The notes: generated from the letters alone by a model not told the origin. Shown: positions 32,864 through 41,979, counted from the first letter of the stretch. The stretch: DNA of 64,000 bases from Cognatishimia coralii (GCF_037478305.1 NZ_JBBGAZ010000002.1:62001-126000), one strand, 5' to 3'. Numbers and translations are program-made.

Positions 32864-33825
32864 GAGCGGGAGAAATCATTTGCACACGCATCTTTAAGCG
32901 CCCACCACAATAGCTCCAAATACCGATGTGGCCTGCGATAGAAGACACTGCGCAGCGCCCAAAGCATAGCAAGGCCAAGCGTTATGGGCGTTTTTAAGCG
33001 TCCTGCAACACAACGCGCAAAATAAAGACCATTTCGATGCGCATAGTAGCTTTTCCAGAGCGGGTCATAAACGCGTCGACTTGCATTGAAGGTCTTGCAT
33101 TCATGGTCAAACCGGATCGAGGGATCAAAGTGGATTTCGATACTTGAACGCGTCAGTCGCTCACAAAAATCCAGATCATCACAATAGATAAAGAAACGCC
33201 TGTCCGGGGGAGCGACACGCTGCAACGCCTCGGCAGACACAAAAAAGCCAACGAAAGTTGCGAAATCCACCGGAAGGCTGTTTGAGCTTTCAAATTGGCG
33301 GTCCGAAACATAGTAAGCGGACTTGCCTCGCAGCAAGGTCGTGACGAAACGCCAAAGGGATCTAAAAGGGTTCCAAAACGGCCTGTTGATCACGCTCACC
33401 CTGCCAGATGGATCATAAACTGCCGCGCAAAAAGCGCGGTTGCGGGGGCGCGCGGAAGTATGAAACGCCTGCAAGGCGTTTTTGGTCGGATAGGCGTCGT
33501 CATCCATCAGCAATACCCAATCCGCATTAAAGCGCTCCACGGCTTTTGAGAGGCCTTCAGCAAACCCGCCAGCACCGCCGACATTCTGCGGGAGACGCAG
33601 GACAGATAGCCGGCTGTCCTCAAGGCTCGAAAGCCAAGCCTCCGTTCCATCGGAACTGGCATTATCTACAACCACGATCCCGGAAAGTTGGTGTTCAGGC
33701 GCGGCAAGCAAGCAGCGAACACTATGCTGCAACTGTGCACAGCGATTGAAGGTCACGACAACAGCAACCACGCGCCCTTCTGAACAGGGCGTCTCATCTA
33801 CGCTAATTCGAGCCGTATTTTGCAT
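32749..33825 (-). CDS. GlfT1-like galactofuranosyltransferase (GT2 family)
   Basis: A 358-residue GT-A protein: VAVVVTFNRCAQL (20-32), IVVVDNASSDGTEAWL (50-65), LPQNVGGAGGFAEGL (78-92) and metal motif LLMDDDAYP (106-113). The NVGGAGGF plus MDDD pairing is characteristic of GlfT1 and related galactofuranosyl or rhamnosyl transferases. In mycobacteria GlfT1 sits beside the Wzm/Wzt exporter genes; here the gene overlaps a Wzm-like permease gene tail-to-tail by 115 bases. It probably adds the first galactofuranose residues to the lipid-linked primer. Confidence 0.8.
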   Translation of the reverse strand: MQNTARISVDETPCSEGRVVAVVVTFNRCAQLQHSVRCLLAAPEHQLSGIVVVDNASSDGTEAWLSSLEDSRLSVLRLPQNVGGAGGFAEGLSKAVERFNADWVLLMDDDAYPTKNALQAFHTSARPRNRAFCAAVYDPSGRVSVINRPFWNPFRSLWRFVTTLLRGKSAYYVSDRQFESSNSLPVDFATFVGFFVSAEALQRVAPPDRRFFIYCDDLDFCERLTRSSIEIHFDPSIRFDHECKTFNASRRVYDPLWKSYYAHRNGLYFARCVAGRLKTPITLGLAMLWALRSVFYRRPHRYLELLWWALKDACANDFSRSHADILRRAARGTGWQSIVKARPLVEQTRQLSATKNEL

Positions 33826-33854
33826 CGCAAAAAACGCTACGGCTCAACCGTTAA

Positions 33855-34667
33855 TCAAGACTTAGGATCGGCCTGGCGGCAAGGAGAAAACCGCAAAGAC
33901 AGGCAAGACATACCGCCATCCACTTTAGCTGCCTCGGTATTGCCGATCAGCCGAATGTCATAGCCTTCCTTGGTCAACATCTCCGTGGTCTTTGGGAACC
34001 CGTCGGGCATAACGACGATTTCGTTGAACCGAATAGAATTGGCGCAAGCCTCTTCGCCGTCGGCGACATGCAACAACCGATATCCATCAAAACAGCCAGA
34101 ATCCGACAGACGTTTGGTCGACAAAATGGTCTCTTCGTCCAAAAGCGAGCAATCGGTTTTGAAGTGCAGAACACTTTCGGGCGTCTGCAACTCACGAACC
34201 TTGTATCCCCACTGCGATACGATTTTGTCCAATGCAGCGACGCCGGCGTGGTCCGTCCGCGAGGACAGCCCTACGAGAATCTCGCTTTCCGTCACCAGAA
34301 TATCGCCGCCTTCAATAAAGCCACCCGGCTCCAGCTCATGAATGTCGCCATAGATATCAGCTAGGGTTCCCGCGATCTCCGCAGCCTCACCCAAACGGGA
34401 TGGCGCACCCGGGCGCATCTGGATCACACCCTCTTGCAAACAAAGTGCTGCGTCCTCGACAAAGACAGAATCCGGATAGGCCTCGAGCGGCTCGAGCACC
34501 GTCACCTCAGCCCCAGTAGAGCGAAGCACGTCTACATAGGCTGCATGATGCTCTAGAAACTTTTGGTGATCCGGCGTGCCAGAGTCTTCAAACCGCAAAC
34601 CTCGGATAATTGACGCAGCGGGCTTGCGAGACACCGCGTGCGAGAATGTGTAGGATTTTGAGCTCAT
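33855..34667 (-). CDS. ddaH: Dimethylargininase (DDAH family)
   Basis: DDAH hydrolyses methylated arginines to citrulline and methylamines; close relatives act on arginine. The 270-residue protein has the guanidine-binding acidic pair in VFVEDAALC (D72), FIEGGDILV, catalytic His168 in SVLHFKTDCSLL and catalytic Cys255 in DGGMSCLSLRF. These match the DDAH pattern. It is divergent from a TetR-family gene that is a probable regulator. Methylarginines would arise from protein turnover or be taken up. Arginine deiminase is a less likely alternative because of the short length. Confidence 0.85.
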   Translation of the reverse strand: MSSKSYTFSHAVSRKPAASIIRGLRFEDSGTPDHQKFLEHHAAYVDVLRSTGAEVTVLEPLEAYPDSVFVEDAALCLQEGVIQMRPGAPSRLGEAAEIAGTLADIYGDIHELEPGGFIEGGDILVTESEILVGLSSRTDHAGVAALDKIVSQWGYKVRELQTPESVLHFKTDCSLLDEETILSTKRLSDSGCFDGYRLLHVADGEEACANSIRFNEIVVMPDGFPKTTEMLTKEGYDIRLIGNTEAAKVDGGMSCLSLRFSPCRQADPKS

Positions 34668-34845
34668 TTTTTCCTAGTTTCCAGATTTCAGGGAGCTTCT
34701 ATGGGGCAAATGATGCGGCACACTTTTAAGAGCGTTGCCGTTTATAGCCTTCTGTATATAGTTAAGTGCATGGACGCCAGCCGCACTAGCGCGAAACCAA
34801 TGGATTCGCACGAAGGCAGCAAGCTAAGTTAATATTGCTGTACTC

Positions 34846-35508
34846 ATGAATACCGTTTCAAAAAATTTTCAAAAAAGAAAGAGTGACGCGCGTCGTCAGT
34901 CTTTGATCGATGCGACCCTCAAAGTCATCGCAACCGACGGGGTGGCCGCTGCGACGGTGCGCACGATCGCGCGCGAAGCGAATGTCACGCAGGGCCTTAT
35001 TCGGTACTACTTTCAATCGAAAGACGAACTGATTGTAGCCGCATATGAGGCGCATATGAGCGACATGCTCGCGTCGGCCGGAAGCGCGATGACGGGTGCT
35101 GGAACCGCAAAATGCCGGTTGATCAGGTATATTGAGGCGACGCTGAAGGCTCCGGTCACAACAAGGCAGAAAGTCGGCACATGGGCTGGGTTTTTCCAGA
35201 TCCTTCTACATGACGACGACATGATCCGGCAGCACACCAAATCCTACCATGAGCTGCGTTTGCAAACCAAAACACTGATCGCCGATGTCTATGCCGAGGA
35301 AGGCATCTCCAAATCAGATTCGGAACTGCGCCGCCTTAGTATTGCGGGAAGCGCTTTGTTGGACGGGCTTTGGATCGAAGGCGGCGCGATTGGCGAAACC
35401 TTCCACCCCGGCGAATTGTTTCGCGTTGGTCTCGAGAGCTTTGGCGCGTTGATCAATGTTGATCTGAAGGGGTTTCGTGACGCCAAACAGGGCTGCGCGG
35501 AAACATAA
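34846..35508 (+). CDS. TetR family transcriptional regulator (BetI-like)
   Basis: A 220-residue regulator. The N-terminal helix-turn-helix is KVIATDGVAAATVRTIAREA followed by NVTQGLIRYYFQSKDELIVAA, with the RYYF signature of BetI-type members. The C-terminal ligand domain contains ATLKAPVTTRQKVGTWAGFF, also like BetI. It lies between the divergent ddaH and the downstream soxB-type gene (138 bases), so it may control either. The ligand is unknown; an amine compound fits both neighbours. Confidence 0.85.
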   Translation: MNTVSKNFQKRKSDARRQSLIDATLKVIATDGVAAATVRTIAREANVTQGLIRYYFQSKDELIVAAYEAHMSDMLASAGSAMTGAGTAKCRLIRYIEATLKAPVTTRQKVGTWAGFFQILLHDDDMIRQHTKSYHELRLQTKTLIADVYAEEGISKSDSELRRLSIAGSALLDGLWIEGGAIGETFHPGELFRVGLESFGALINVDLKGFRDAKQGCAET

Positions 35509-35551
35509 AGGTTCATTGCTCGGCAATACCTCTGCTAAAGTCGTGATCAAC

Positions 35552-35573
35552 TTTCGACATAGAGTGTCGCAAA
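35552..35573. promoter_or_regulatory. Inverted repeat upstream of soxB
   Basis: TTTCGACA and TGTCGCAAA flank a 5-base centre, about 75 bases before the soxB start. The perfect core is CGACA-tagag-TGTCG (35555-35569). Possible operator for the sox operon; no binding protein can be assigned. Confidence 0.35.
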
Positions 35574-35646
35574 AGCGCAAGCATACCGGTTTCCGGCCGT
35601 CATTCTTGTCGCGTGAAGCACTCAGCAAAACGCAGTGGGGAGACGC

Positions 35647-36897
35647 ATGCGATATAATGCTCTGCGCATCTTTAAAGAGGCGCTGACCGGTCACAAAGGG
35701 TGGACCCCCGCGTGGCGCGATGCCGAGCCGCAGAAAAACTATGATTTCATCGTCGTCGGTGGCGGCGGGCATGGTTTGGCGACCGCCTATTATCTGGCCA
35801 AAGTCTACAAGAAATCCCGCATTGCCTTGCTGGAACGCAAGTGGATCGGCGGCGGCAATGTGGGCCGGAACACGACGATTGTGCGCTCCAACTACATGAT
35901 GCATGGAAACCAGCCGTTTTATGAGCTTTCCCTAAAGCTGTGGGAAAACCTTGAGCAGGATCTGAACTTCAACGCGATGATGTCCCAGCGCGGGATCATC
36001 AACCTGTTTCACAACGACGCCCAGCGCGATGCGGCGATCCGGCGGGGGAATTCGATCCTGTTGCACGGGTCTGACGCAGTCATCTTGGATAAGGCGGGCG
36101 TCAAAGAGCTTTATCCCTTCTTGAACACAGAAAGCGCGCGTTTCCCGATCATGGGCGGCCTGCTGCAACCCCGCGCGGGCACGGCACGGCACGATGCTGT
36201 GGCTTGGGGTTACGCGCGTGGGGCCGATCAACACGGCGTCGACATCATCCAGAACTGCGAAGTGACCGGCTTCAAGATCGAGAACGGCGAGGTCAAAGGC
36301 GTCGAGACCACGCGCGGCGACATCATGGCCCCCAAGATCGGCGTTGCCGTGGCGGGGCGTTCTAGTGAGGTCATGGCGAAAGCAGGGCTGCGCCTGCCGA
36401 TTGAAAGCCATGTCTTGCAGGCTTTCGTCACCGAAGGCCTGAAACCGATCCTGCCTGGCGTTATCACTTATGGCGCGGGTCACTTCTATATCAGCCAGTC
36501 AGACAAAGGCGGTTTGGTATTTGGCGGCAACCTGGATTACTATAATTCCTACGCTTGGCGCGGGAACCTTCCGACCGTCGAAGAGGTCGTGGAAGAGGGC
36601 ATCTCGATCTTCCCCAATATCGCCCGCGCGCGGGTTCTGAGGTCTTGGGGCGGCATCATGGATATGTCGATGGATGGCTCGCCCTTCATTGACCAAACCC
36701 CGATCAAAGGCCTCTATTTCAACGGCGGCTGGTGCTATGGCGGCTTCAAGGCGACGCCGGCCTCAGGCTATTGCTTTGCCCATCTGATGGCGACGGACAC
36801 ACCGCATAAGGTCGCGACCGCTCTGCGGCTGGATCGCTATAAAACCGGTCACATGATCGACGAACTCGGCGCCGGTGCGCAGCCGAACTTGCACTAG
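35647..36897 (+). CDS. soxB: Sarcosine oxidase-type subunit beta
   Basis: The beta subunit of heterotetrameric sarcosine oxidase oxidises N-methyl amines at its FAD/FMN pair. The 416-residue protein has FIVVGGGGHGLATAYYLAK (about 35-53), LLERKWIGGGNVGRNTTIV and the C-terminal FNGGWCYGGFKATPASG. The ATG at 35647 (GGGGAG upstream) was preferred to an in-frame GTG four codons earlier. First gene of a soxBDAG operon: 11 bases to soxD. The altered delta subunit makes the exact substrate uncertain. Confidence 0.92.
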   Translation: MRYNALRIFKEALTGHKGWTPAWRDAEPQKNYDFIVVGGGGHGLATAYYLAKVYKKSRIALLERKWIGGGNVGRNTTIVRSNYMMHGNQPFYELSLKLWENLEQDLNFNAMMSQRGIINLFHNDAQRDAAIRRGNSILLHGSDAVILDKAGVKELYPFLNTESARFPIMGGLLQPRAGTARHDAVAWGYARGADQHGVDIIQNCEVTGFKIENGEVKGVETTRGDIMAPKIGVAVAGRSSEVMAKAGLRLPIESHVLQAFVTEGLKPILPGVITYGAGHFYISQSDKGGLVFGGNLDYYNSYAWRGNLPTVEEVVEEGISIFPNIARARVLRSWGGIMDMSMDGSPFIDQTPIKGLYFNGGWCYGGFKATPASGYCFAHLMATDTPHKVATALRLDRYKTGHMIDELGAGAQPNLH

Positions 36898-36908
36898 GAG
36901 GCGACGCG

Positions 36909-37193
36909 ATGTTGATCCCCCACCCGCTTCTTGGCCCCCGCGACGCCGGAGAGTTCACCTACCTCGGCGACGCCACCCTCTTGGACCGCCCCGACTGGCA
37001 GTCCGAAACCGCGCCGCAAGAGTTCTATGACTATGTCTACACCCGCGAAAACCCGCCTGGTGTGCATCGCGAGCTCTGGTACCACGAATATGGCGACCGC
37101 AGCTGGATCGTCGTGACCCGCAATGTCTCAACCCACGAAATCCTTGGTGCGGAACTTGCGCAGGACGTGGCGAAGAACAAGGGGACCGTGTGA
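36909..37193 (+). CDS. soxD: Sarcosine oxidase-type subunit delta, lacking the cysteine zinc ligands
   Basis: A 94-residue small subunit. The fold markers GPRDAGEFTYLGD, DWQSETAPQEFYDYVYTRENP and HRELWYHEYGDRSWI are all present, and the length is normal. However, the usual N-terminal CPYCG is here HPLLG, and the second site H-x3-C is H-x3-D. So three cysteine ligands of the structural zinc are gone. The place between soxB and soxA and the overlaps leave no doubt of its family. It probably assembles without zinc or belongs to a paralogous oxidase. Confidence 0.9.
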   Translation: MLIPHPLLGPRDAGEFTYLGDATLLDRPDWQSETAPQEFYDYVYTRENPPGVHRELWYHEYGDRSWIVVTRNVSTHEILGAELAQDVAKNKGTV

Positions 37194-40141
37194 TGAGTGG
37201 CTATCGTTTAAGCGGCGGTCTGGTGGACCATGGCACCGCCCTTGGGTTCAAGTTTGACGGCACATCCTACAACGGGTTGCAGGGCGACACACTGGCCTCA
37301 GCATTGCTCGCCAATGGCGTCCAGCTCATGGGCCGCTCGTTCAAATATCACCGCCCACGCGGCGTGGTAACTTCTGGATCCGAGGAACCCAACGCCCTCG
37401 TCGAACTCCGCGAAGGCGCGCGACAGGAACCCAACACGCGCGCGACCACCATCGAGCTTTACGATGGCCTCGTCGCGAATTCTCAAAACCGCTTCCCAAG
37501 CCTCAAGCGCGACTTTCTGGCGATTAACGATCTCTTCTCGGATTTCCTGAGCGCGGGGTTTTACTACAAGACCTTCATGTGGCCGAAAGCCTTCTGGGAG
37601 AAGCTCTACGAACCGGCGATCCGCCGCGCCGCAGGTCTGGGCAGCGTTCCGCAGGAAAATGACCCTGACGCCTATGACAAAGGCTTCCTGCATTGCGATG
37701 TTTTGGTGATTGGCTCAGGCCCAGCCGGACTGATGGCGGCGCTGACGGCTGGCCGCGCAGGCGCGCGCGTGATCCTTGCCGAAGAAGACAATATGCTCGG
37801 CGGTCGCCTCTTGGCCGAAACCATGTCAATTGCCGATCAATCCGGCAGCGACTGGGCCGCAGCCACGCAGGCGGAACTTGCGTCTTTGCCAAACGTGCGG
37901 ATCATGCCGCGCACCACGGTGTTTGGCGCTTATGATCACGGCATATATGGCGCGCTAGAACGCAACGCAGACCACCTGATCACCCCCGGCGCAGGCAAGC
38001 CGCGCCAGACCATGTGGCGCATCTACTCCAAACGTGCGATTGTGGCCGCAGGTGCGATCGAGCGCCACATCGGTTTCGCCAACAACGACCGCCCCGGCAT
38101 TATGATGGCAAACGCCGTGCGCGCTTACGCCAACCGCTGGGCTACCGCTACCGCAAAATCTGTTCTGGTCTTCACCAACAACGACGACGGCTACAAAACC
38201 GCGCGCGATCTTATGGCGAAGGGCGTCAACGTACCGGCGGTGGTCGACACCCGCGACGAAGGTCCAGAGATCGAATGCACAGAGGTCCATCGCGGCGCGG
38301 TCATCCTCGACACCAAGGGTCGTCACGGCGTGACAGAGGCCATCGTTCAAACCGCCAAGGGGTACACAACCAATATCCTGTGTGGCTCGATCGCAGTCTC
38401 TGGCGGCTATTCCCCGAACCTCGGCATGACCTGTCACCAACGCGGCCGCCCCGAGTGGCGCGAAGACATCGCAGCCTTTGTCCCAGCGGGCGATCTGCCC
38501 CCCGGCCAAATCGTCGCCGGAGCCGCGCGCGGTGTCTATGACATGGGCAATGTCATGGCCGACGGGGTGTCTCAGGCAAAGCAGGCGCTGAATGATCTGG
38601 GCATCACATCCAAGGTCATGACCCTGCCCGAAGTCGAAGGCGAAGCGACCGGCATCTCTGCCTATTGGTACGTCCCCAGTAAGAAACGCGCTTGGGTCGA
38701 CTTCCAGAACGATGTGACCGTCAAAGATGTGAAACTTGCCCACCAAGAGGGCTATGTTAGCGTTGAGCACCTCAAACGCTACACCACCTTGGGTATGGCA
38801 ACGGACCAAGGCAAAACCGCCAATGTTCTGGGCCTTGCGGTGATGGCCGAGAAAACCGGCAAGACTATTCCCGAGACCGGCACCACTATCTATCGCCCAC
38901 CTTACGTGCCCGTTGCCATGGGCGCGCTTGCGGGTCGTTCGACCTTGGAAAACTTCCGCCCCAAACGCCTCACGCCCAGCCATAAATGGGCAGAAGAACA
39001 GGGCGCGGTGTTCCAAGAAGTCGGCCTTTGGATGCGGGCGATGTGGTTCCCTCAAAAGGGCGAAACCTCGTGGCGTGAATCTGTCGACCGCGAAGTCATC
39101 GCCACCCGCACCAACGTCGGCATCTGCGACGTGACGACGCTTGGCAAAATCGACGTGCAGGGCAAAGACGCAGGCGAATTCCTGTCCAAGCTCTATGTGA
39201 ACGGTTTCGCGAAACTGCCGATTGGCAAAGTGCGCTACGGCCTCATGATGCGCGAAGACGGGATGCTTTATGACGACGGCACTGCAGCACGCTTTGCCGA
39301 GGATCATTACGTCGTGACGACCACGACCGCCAATGCGGTTCTGGTCTATCGCAACATGGATTTCGCGCGCCAATGTCTGTTCCCCGACATGGACGTTCAG
39401 ATCATCTCGACTACCGACGCCTGGGCGCAATTCGCGGTCGCGGGACCAAAATCGCGCGAGCTGCTCACACGCATCGTCGACAAAGATCACGACATCAGCA
39501 ACGAGGCTTTCCCCTTCATGGGCTGCGCCGAAATCACCGTCTGTGGTGGCCTCAAAGCACGTCTTTTCCGGATCTCTTTCTCGGGCGAGCTGGCCTATGA
39601 GATCGCAGTCCCCACCCGCTATGGCGACGCGCTTGTGCGCCGCATGATGGAGGTTGGCGCGGATCTGGGTGTGACGCCTTATGGTCTTGAGGCGCTCAAC
39701 GTCATGCGGATCGAAAAAGGTCACGTCACAGGGGCCGAGATCGACGGCCGTATGACTGCGCTCAATATGGGGCTGGACCGGATGGTCTCGCGCAAGAAAG
39801 ACTGCATTGGCTTCCACAACAGCCAACGCGAAGCGCAGCTGGATCCGAACGGGCCACGGCTTGTCGGCCTGCGGTCGCTCAACGGCCAAGGCATCCATGC
39901 AGGTTCGCATTTGATGAACGCGACCGGAGAGGTCTCGGCCTGGGTGGATCAGGGGCACGTGACCTCTGTGTGCTATTCACCGATGCTCAAGGAATACATC
40001 GGCCTAGGCTATGTGAATGGCGGGGATCAGCGCATGGGCGAGAAGCTCCGTGCCGTGAACCCGATCAAGAATTACGAAACCCCTGTCGAGATCGTCTCGG
40101 CGCATTTCTTTGATCCAGAAGGAGGGCGTCTGCGTGACTGA
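37193..40141 (+). CDS. soxA: Sarcosine oxidase-type subunit alpha
   Basis: A 982-residue subunit with domains in order: an N-terminal Fer2_4-like fold without iron-sulfur cysteines (1-100), an NAD-binding Rossmann domain (VLVIGSGPAGLMAALTAGRA around 165-185), and a C-terminal aminomethyltransferase (GcvT-like) domain (about 600-980) that moves the methylene unit to tetrahydrofolate. The ATG at 37193 overlaps the soxD stop (TGATG). A GTG one codon earlier is an alternative. A 667-codon antisense open frame within it is a coding shadow. Confidence 0.93.
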   Translation: MSGYRLSGGLVDHGTALGFKFDGTSYNGLQGDTLASALLANGVQLMGRSFKYHRPRGVVTSGSEEPNALVELREGARQEPNTRATTIELYDGLVANSQNRFPSLKRDFLAINDLFSDFLSAGFYYKTFMWPKAFWEKLYEPAIRRAAGLGSVPQENDPDAYDKGFLHCDVLVIGSGPAGLMAALTAGRAGARVILAEEDNMLGGRLLAETMSIADQSGSDWAAATQAELASLPNVRIMPRTTVFGAYDHGIYGALERNADHLITPGAGKPRQTMWRIYSKRAIVAAGAIERHIGFANNDRPGIMMANAVRAYANRWATATAKSVLVFTNNDDGYKTARDLMAKGVNVPAVVDTRDEGPEIECTEVHRGAVILDTKGRHGVTEAIVQTAKGYTTNILCGSIAVSGGYSPNLGMTCHQRGRPEWREDIAAFVPAGDLPPGQIVAGAARGVYDMGNVMADGVSQAKQALNDLGITSKVMTLPEVEGEATGISAYWYVPSKKRAWVDFQNDVTVKDVKLAHQEGYVSVEHLKRYTTLGMATDQGKTANVLGLAVMAEKTGKTIPETGTTIYRPPYVPVAMGALAGRSTLENFRPKRLTPSHKWAEEQGAVFQEVGLWMRAMWFPQKGETSWRESVDREVIATRTNVGICDVTTLGKIDVQGKDAGEFLSKLYVNGFAKLPIGKVRYGLMMREDGMLYDDGTAARFAEDHYVVTTTTANAVLVYRNMDFARQCLFPDMDVQIISTTDAWAQFAVAGPKSRELLTRIVDKDHDISNEAFPFMGCAEITVCGGLKARLFRISFSGELAYEIAVPTRYGDALVRRMMEVGADLGVTPYGLEALNVMRIEKGHVTGAEIDGRMTALNMGLDRMVSRKKDCIGFHNSQREAQLDPNGPRLVGLRSLNGQGIHAGSHLMNATGEVSAWVDQGHVTSVCYSPMLKEYIGLGYVNGGDQRMGEKLRAVNPIKNYETPVEIVSAHFFDPEGGRLRD

Positions 40142-40688
40142 TCTTACTCCTCTTACCCCGCTGGGTGGGGCCTCGCCCCGCGTTGACACTTTGGGCTCGG
40201 TGACAATCACGGAGGTCACGGATCGCGCGCTGGCCTCTGTCGCGACGCGCAAGGGCATGGACGCGAACCAAGGGTTTGAAGCGCTTGGTTTTGCTGGTGC
40301 GCCGGCGGTTTGCACCATGGCCGAGGCCAGCGGATCCCGCGCTTGGTGGATGGGCCCTGACCAATACATGGTCGATGCGGCTTTCGATCAATCCGGGACT
40401 TGGGCGGCGAAAGTCAAAGACGCCATGGGCGACACGGCGTCGGTCACCGATCAGTCAGAGGGCTTCTGCCGCTTTGATCTGACAGGCGATGGCTGCGTCG
40501 ACCTACTGCAACGCCTCTGCGGATTGGACAGCGAAACCATGCAGCCGGGCAGCGCCCAGCGCACGCAATTGCATCACATGGGCTGCGTTGTCATTCGCTC
40601 TGAGGCGGGATGGTCCGTCCTCGGCGCGCATTCCTCAGCGGGATCCCTGCACCACGCGCTATTGGAAGTCGCGGTCGGGCTTCAATAA
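40134..40688 (+). CDS. soxG: Sarcosine oxidase-type subunit gamma
   Basis: A 184-residue gamma subunit, the last member of the sox operon. It shows the GcvT-like small fold with WWMGPDQYMV, SVTDQSEGFCRFDLTGDGCVDLL and RTQLHHMGCVVIR. I chose GTG 40134 because GGAGGG is 8 bases upstream and it overlaps the soxA stop, the pattern of the other genes here. The gene ends 7 bases inside the convergent pobA. Confidence 0.9.
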   Translation: MTDLTPLTPLGGASPRVDTLGSVTITEVTDRALASVATRKGMDANQGFEALGFAGAPAVCTMAEASGSRAWWMGPDQYMVDAAFDQSGTWAAKVKDAMGDTASVTDQSEGFCRFDLTGDGCVDLLQRLCGLDSETMQPGSAQRTQLHHMGCVVIRSEAGWSVLGAHSSAGSLHHALLEVAVGLQ

Positions 40689-41851
40689 GGCAGCCCGACG
40701 TAGTTTTCGGCCATGGCCTTCTGCGCAGAGCGATTGCTACGCAGGAATTCCAGTTCTGCGATCTGCATCTTGTGATCAAAGGCCGTCTGATCCGGATATT
40801 GATGCATCAGGGACGAGAACCACCAGCTGAACCGCTCAGCCTTCCAGACGCGCGCGAGGGCTTTGGCGGAATAGCCTTCGATGCCATCTGACGTGCCGGA
40901 TTTATAGAAGTCAGTCAGCGCGTGATACAGGTAGTAGACGTCTGAGGCCGCCGTATTCAGCCCCTTGGCTCCGGTGGGCGGCACGATATGCGCGGCGTCT
41001 CCGCAAAGGAAAAGCCGACCGTATTGCATCGGTTCGCAGACAAAGGACCTCAGCGGCGCGATGGATTTTTCGATCGATGGGCCAGTGACAAGTTTGGTCG
41101 CCACATCTGACGGAATACGGCGCTTCAACTCCTCCCAGAAGGCGTCATCGCTCCAATGATTTGGATCATCACTGATCGGGCATTGGATGTAGTACCGGCT
41201 TAGGTTCTCGTTCCGCATCGAACAGAGCGCGAAACCGCGGTCCGAATTGGCATAGATCAACTCATGGTTCACTGGAGGCGTTTCCGACAGCACCCCGAGC
41301 CAGCCAAAAGGGTAAACCTTCTCATACTCCTTGCGTACCGTGTCCGGGATGGTTTTGCGCGACACCCCATGAAACCCGTCACAGCCCGCGATATAGTCGC
41401 AGTCGATCCGGCGCTCTTGCCCATCCTGCGTAAAGGTCACAAAGGGCGTGTCCGATTTCGCATCGTGGATCACAACATCTTCGACATTGTATTCGATCTG
41501 CCCACCTGCCTTCTCGCGCGCCTCATAGAGGTCGCGGGTGACCTCGGTTTGCCCATATACCATGACCGGCGTGCCGGTGAGGTCAGCGAAATCGATGCGG
41601 AAAATCTCGTCCCCATATGAGATCTCGGTTCCATCATGTGGAAATCCCTCGGCCTTCATGCGATCCGCGCAGCCGGCCTCTTCCATCATTTGCACGAGAC
41701 CCTGTTCCAGCACCCCCGCGCGGATGCGGCCAAGGACGTAGTTTTTGGTCTTTCGCTCCAACACGATGCTGTCGATGCCCTGCGTATACAGAAGCTGGGA
41801 CAGCAACAGCCCAGACGGACCTCCGCCAATGATCGCGACCTGGGTTTTCAT
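40682..41851 (-). CDS. pobA: 4-hydroxybenzoate 3-monooxygenase
   Basis: PobA hydroxylates 4-hydroxybenzoate to protocatechuate with NADPH and FAD. The 389-residue protein has VAIIGGGPSGLLLSQLL (4-20), the DG motif DCDYIAGCDGFHGVSR (about 150-165) and LCGDAAHIVPPTGAKGLN (FAD ribityl binding), exactly as in PobA. Start ATG 41851 with GGAGG upstream. It is divergent from an FCD-type GntR regulator, with an inverted repeat in the gap. The protocatechuate ring-cleavage genes are not in the window. Confidence 0.95.
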   Translation of the reverse strand: MKTQVAIIGGGPSGLLLSQLLYTQGIDSIVLERKTKNYVLGRIRAGVLEQGLVQMMEEAGCADRMKAEGFPHDGTEISYGDEIFRIDFADLTGTPVMVYGQTEVTRDLYEAREKAGGQIEYNVEDVVIHDAKSDTPFVTFTQDGQERRIDCDYIAGCDGFHGVSRKTIPDTVRKEYEKVYPFGWLGVLSETPPVNHELIYANSDRGFALCSMRNENLSRYYIQCPISDDPNHWSDDAFWEELKRRIPSDVATKLVTGPSIEKSIAPLRSFVCEPMQYGRLFLCGDAAHIVPPTGAKGLNTAASDVYYLYHALTDFYKSGTSDGIEGYSAKALARVWKAERFSWWFSSLMHQYPDQTAFDHKMQIAELEFLRSNRSAQKAMAENYVGLPY

Positions 41852-41890
41852 AGGCTCCTCCACACAGAAACGAATCCTCGTTCACCATTT

Positions 41891-41962
41891 ATGTATCCAT
41901 TCTTAGGATTTTTTCTAGTTTTTTCGACTCGATTCTGATATTTACGTGCTCATTGGATACAT
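41891..41962. promoter_or_regulatory. Paired operator candidate between pobA and its GntR regulator
   Basis: ATGTATCCAT (41891-41900) and TTGGATACAT (41953-41962) are inverted copies with 9 of 10 positions matching, 52 bases apart, in the 128-base divergent gap. GTATCC/GGATAC half-sites fit FCD-type GntR sites in general form. They may bind the regulator at both promoters, perhaps by looping. Confidence 0.5.
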
Positions 41963-41979
41963 TATGAGAAATCCTGCAA

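Noticed and set aside
37955..39958. A 667-codon open frame on the minus strand inside soxA
   Set aside because: It is fully antisense to a clear SoxA gene, has no family resemblance or ribosome site, and has the composition of a high-GC coding shadow.
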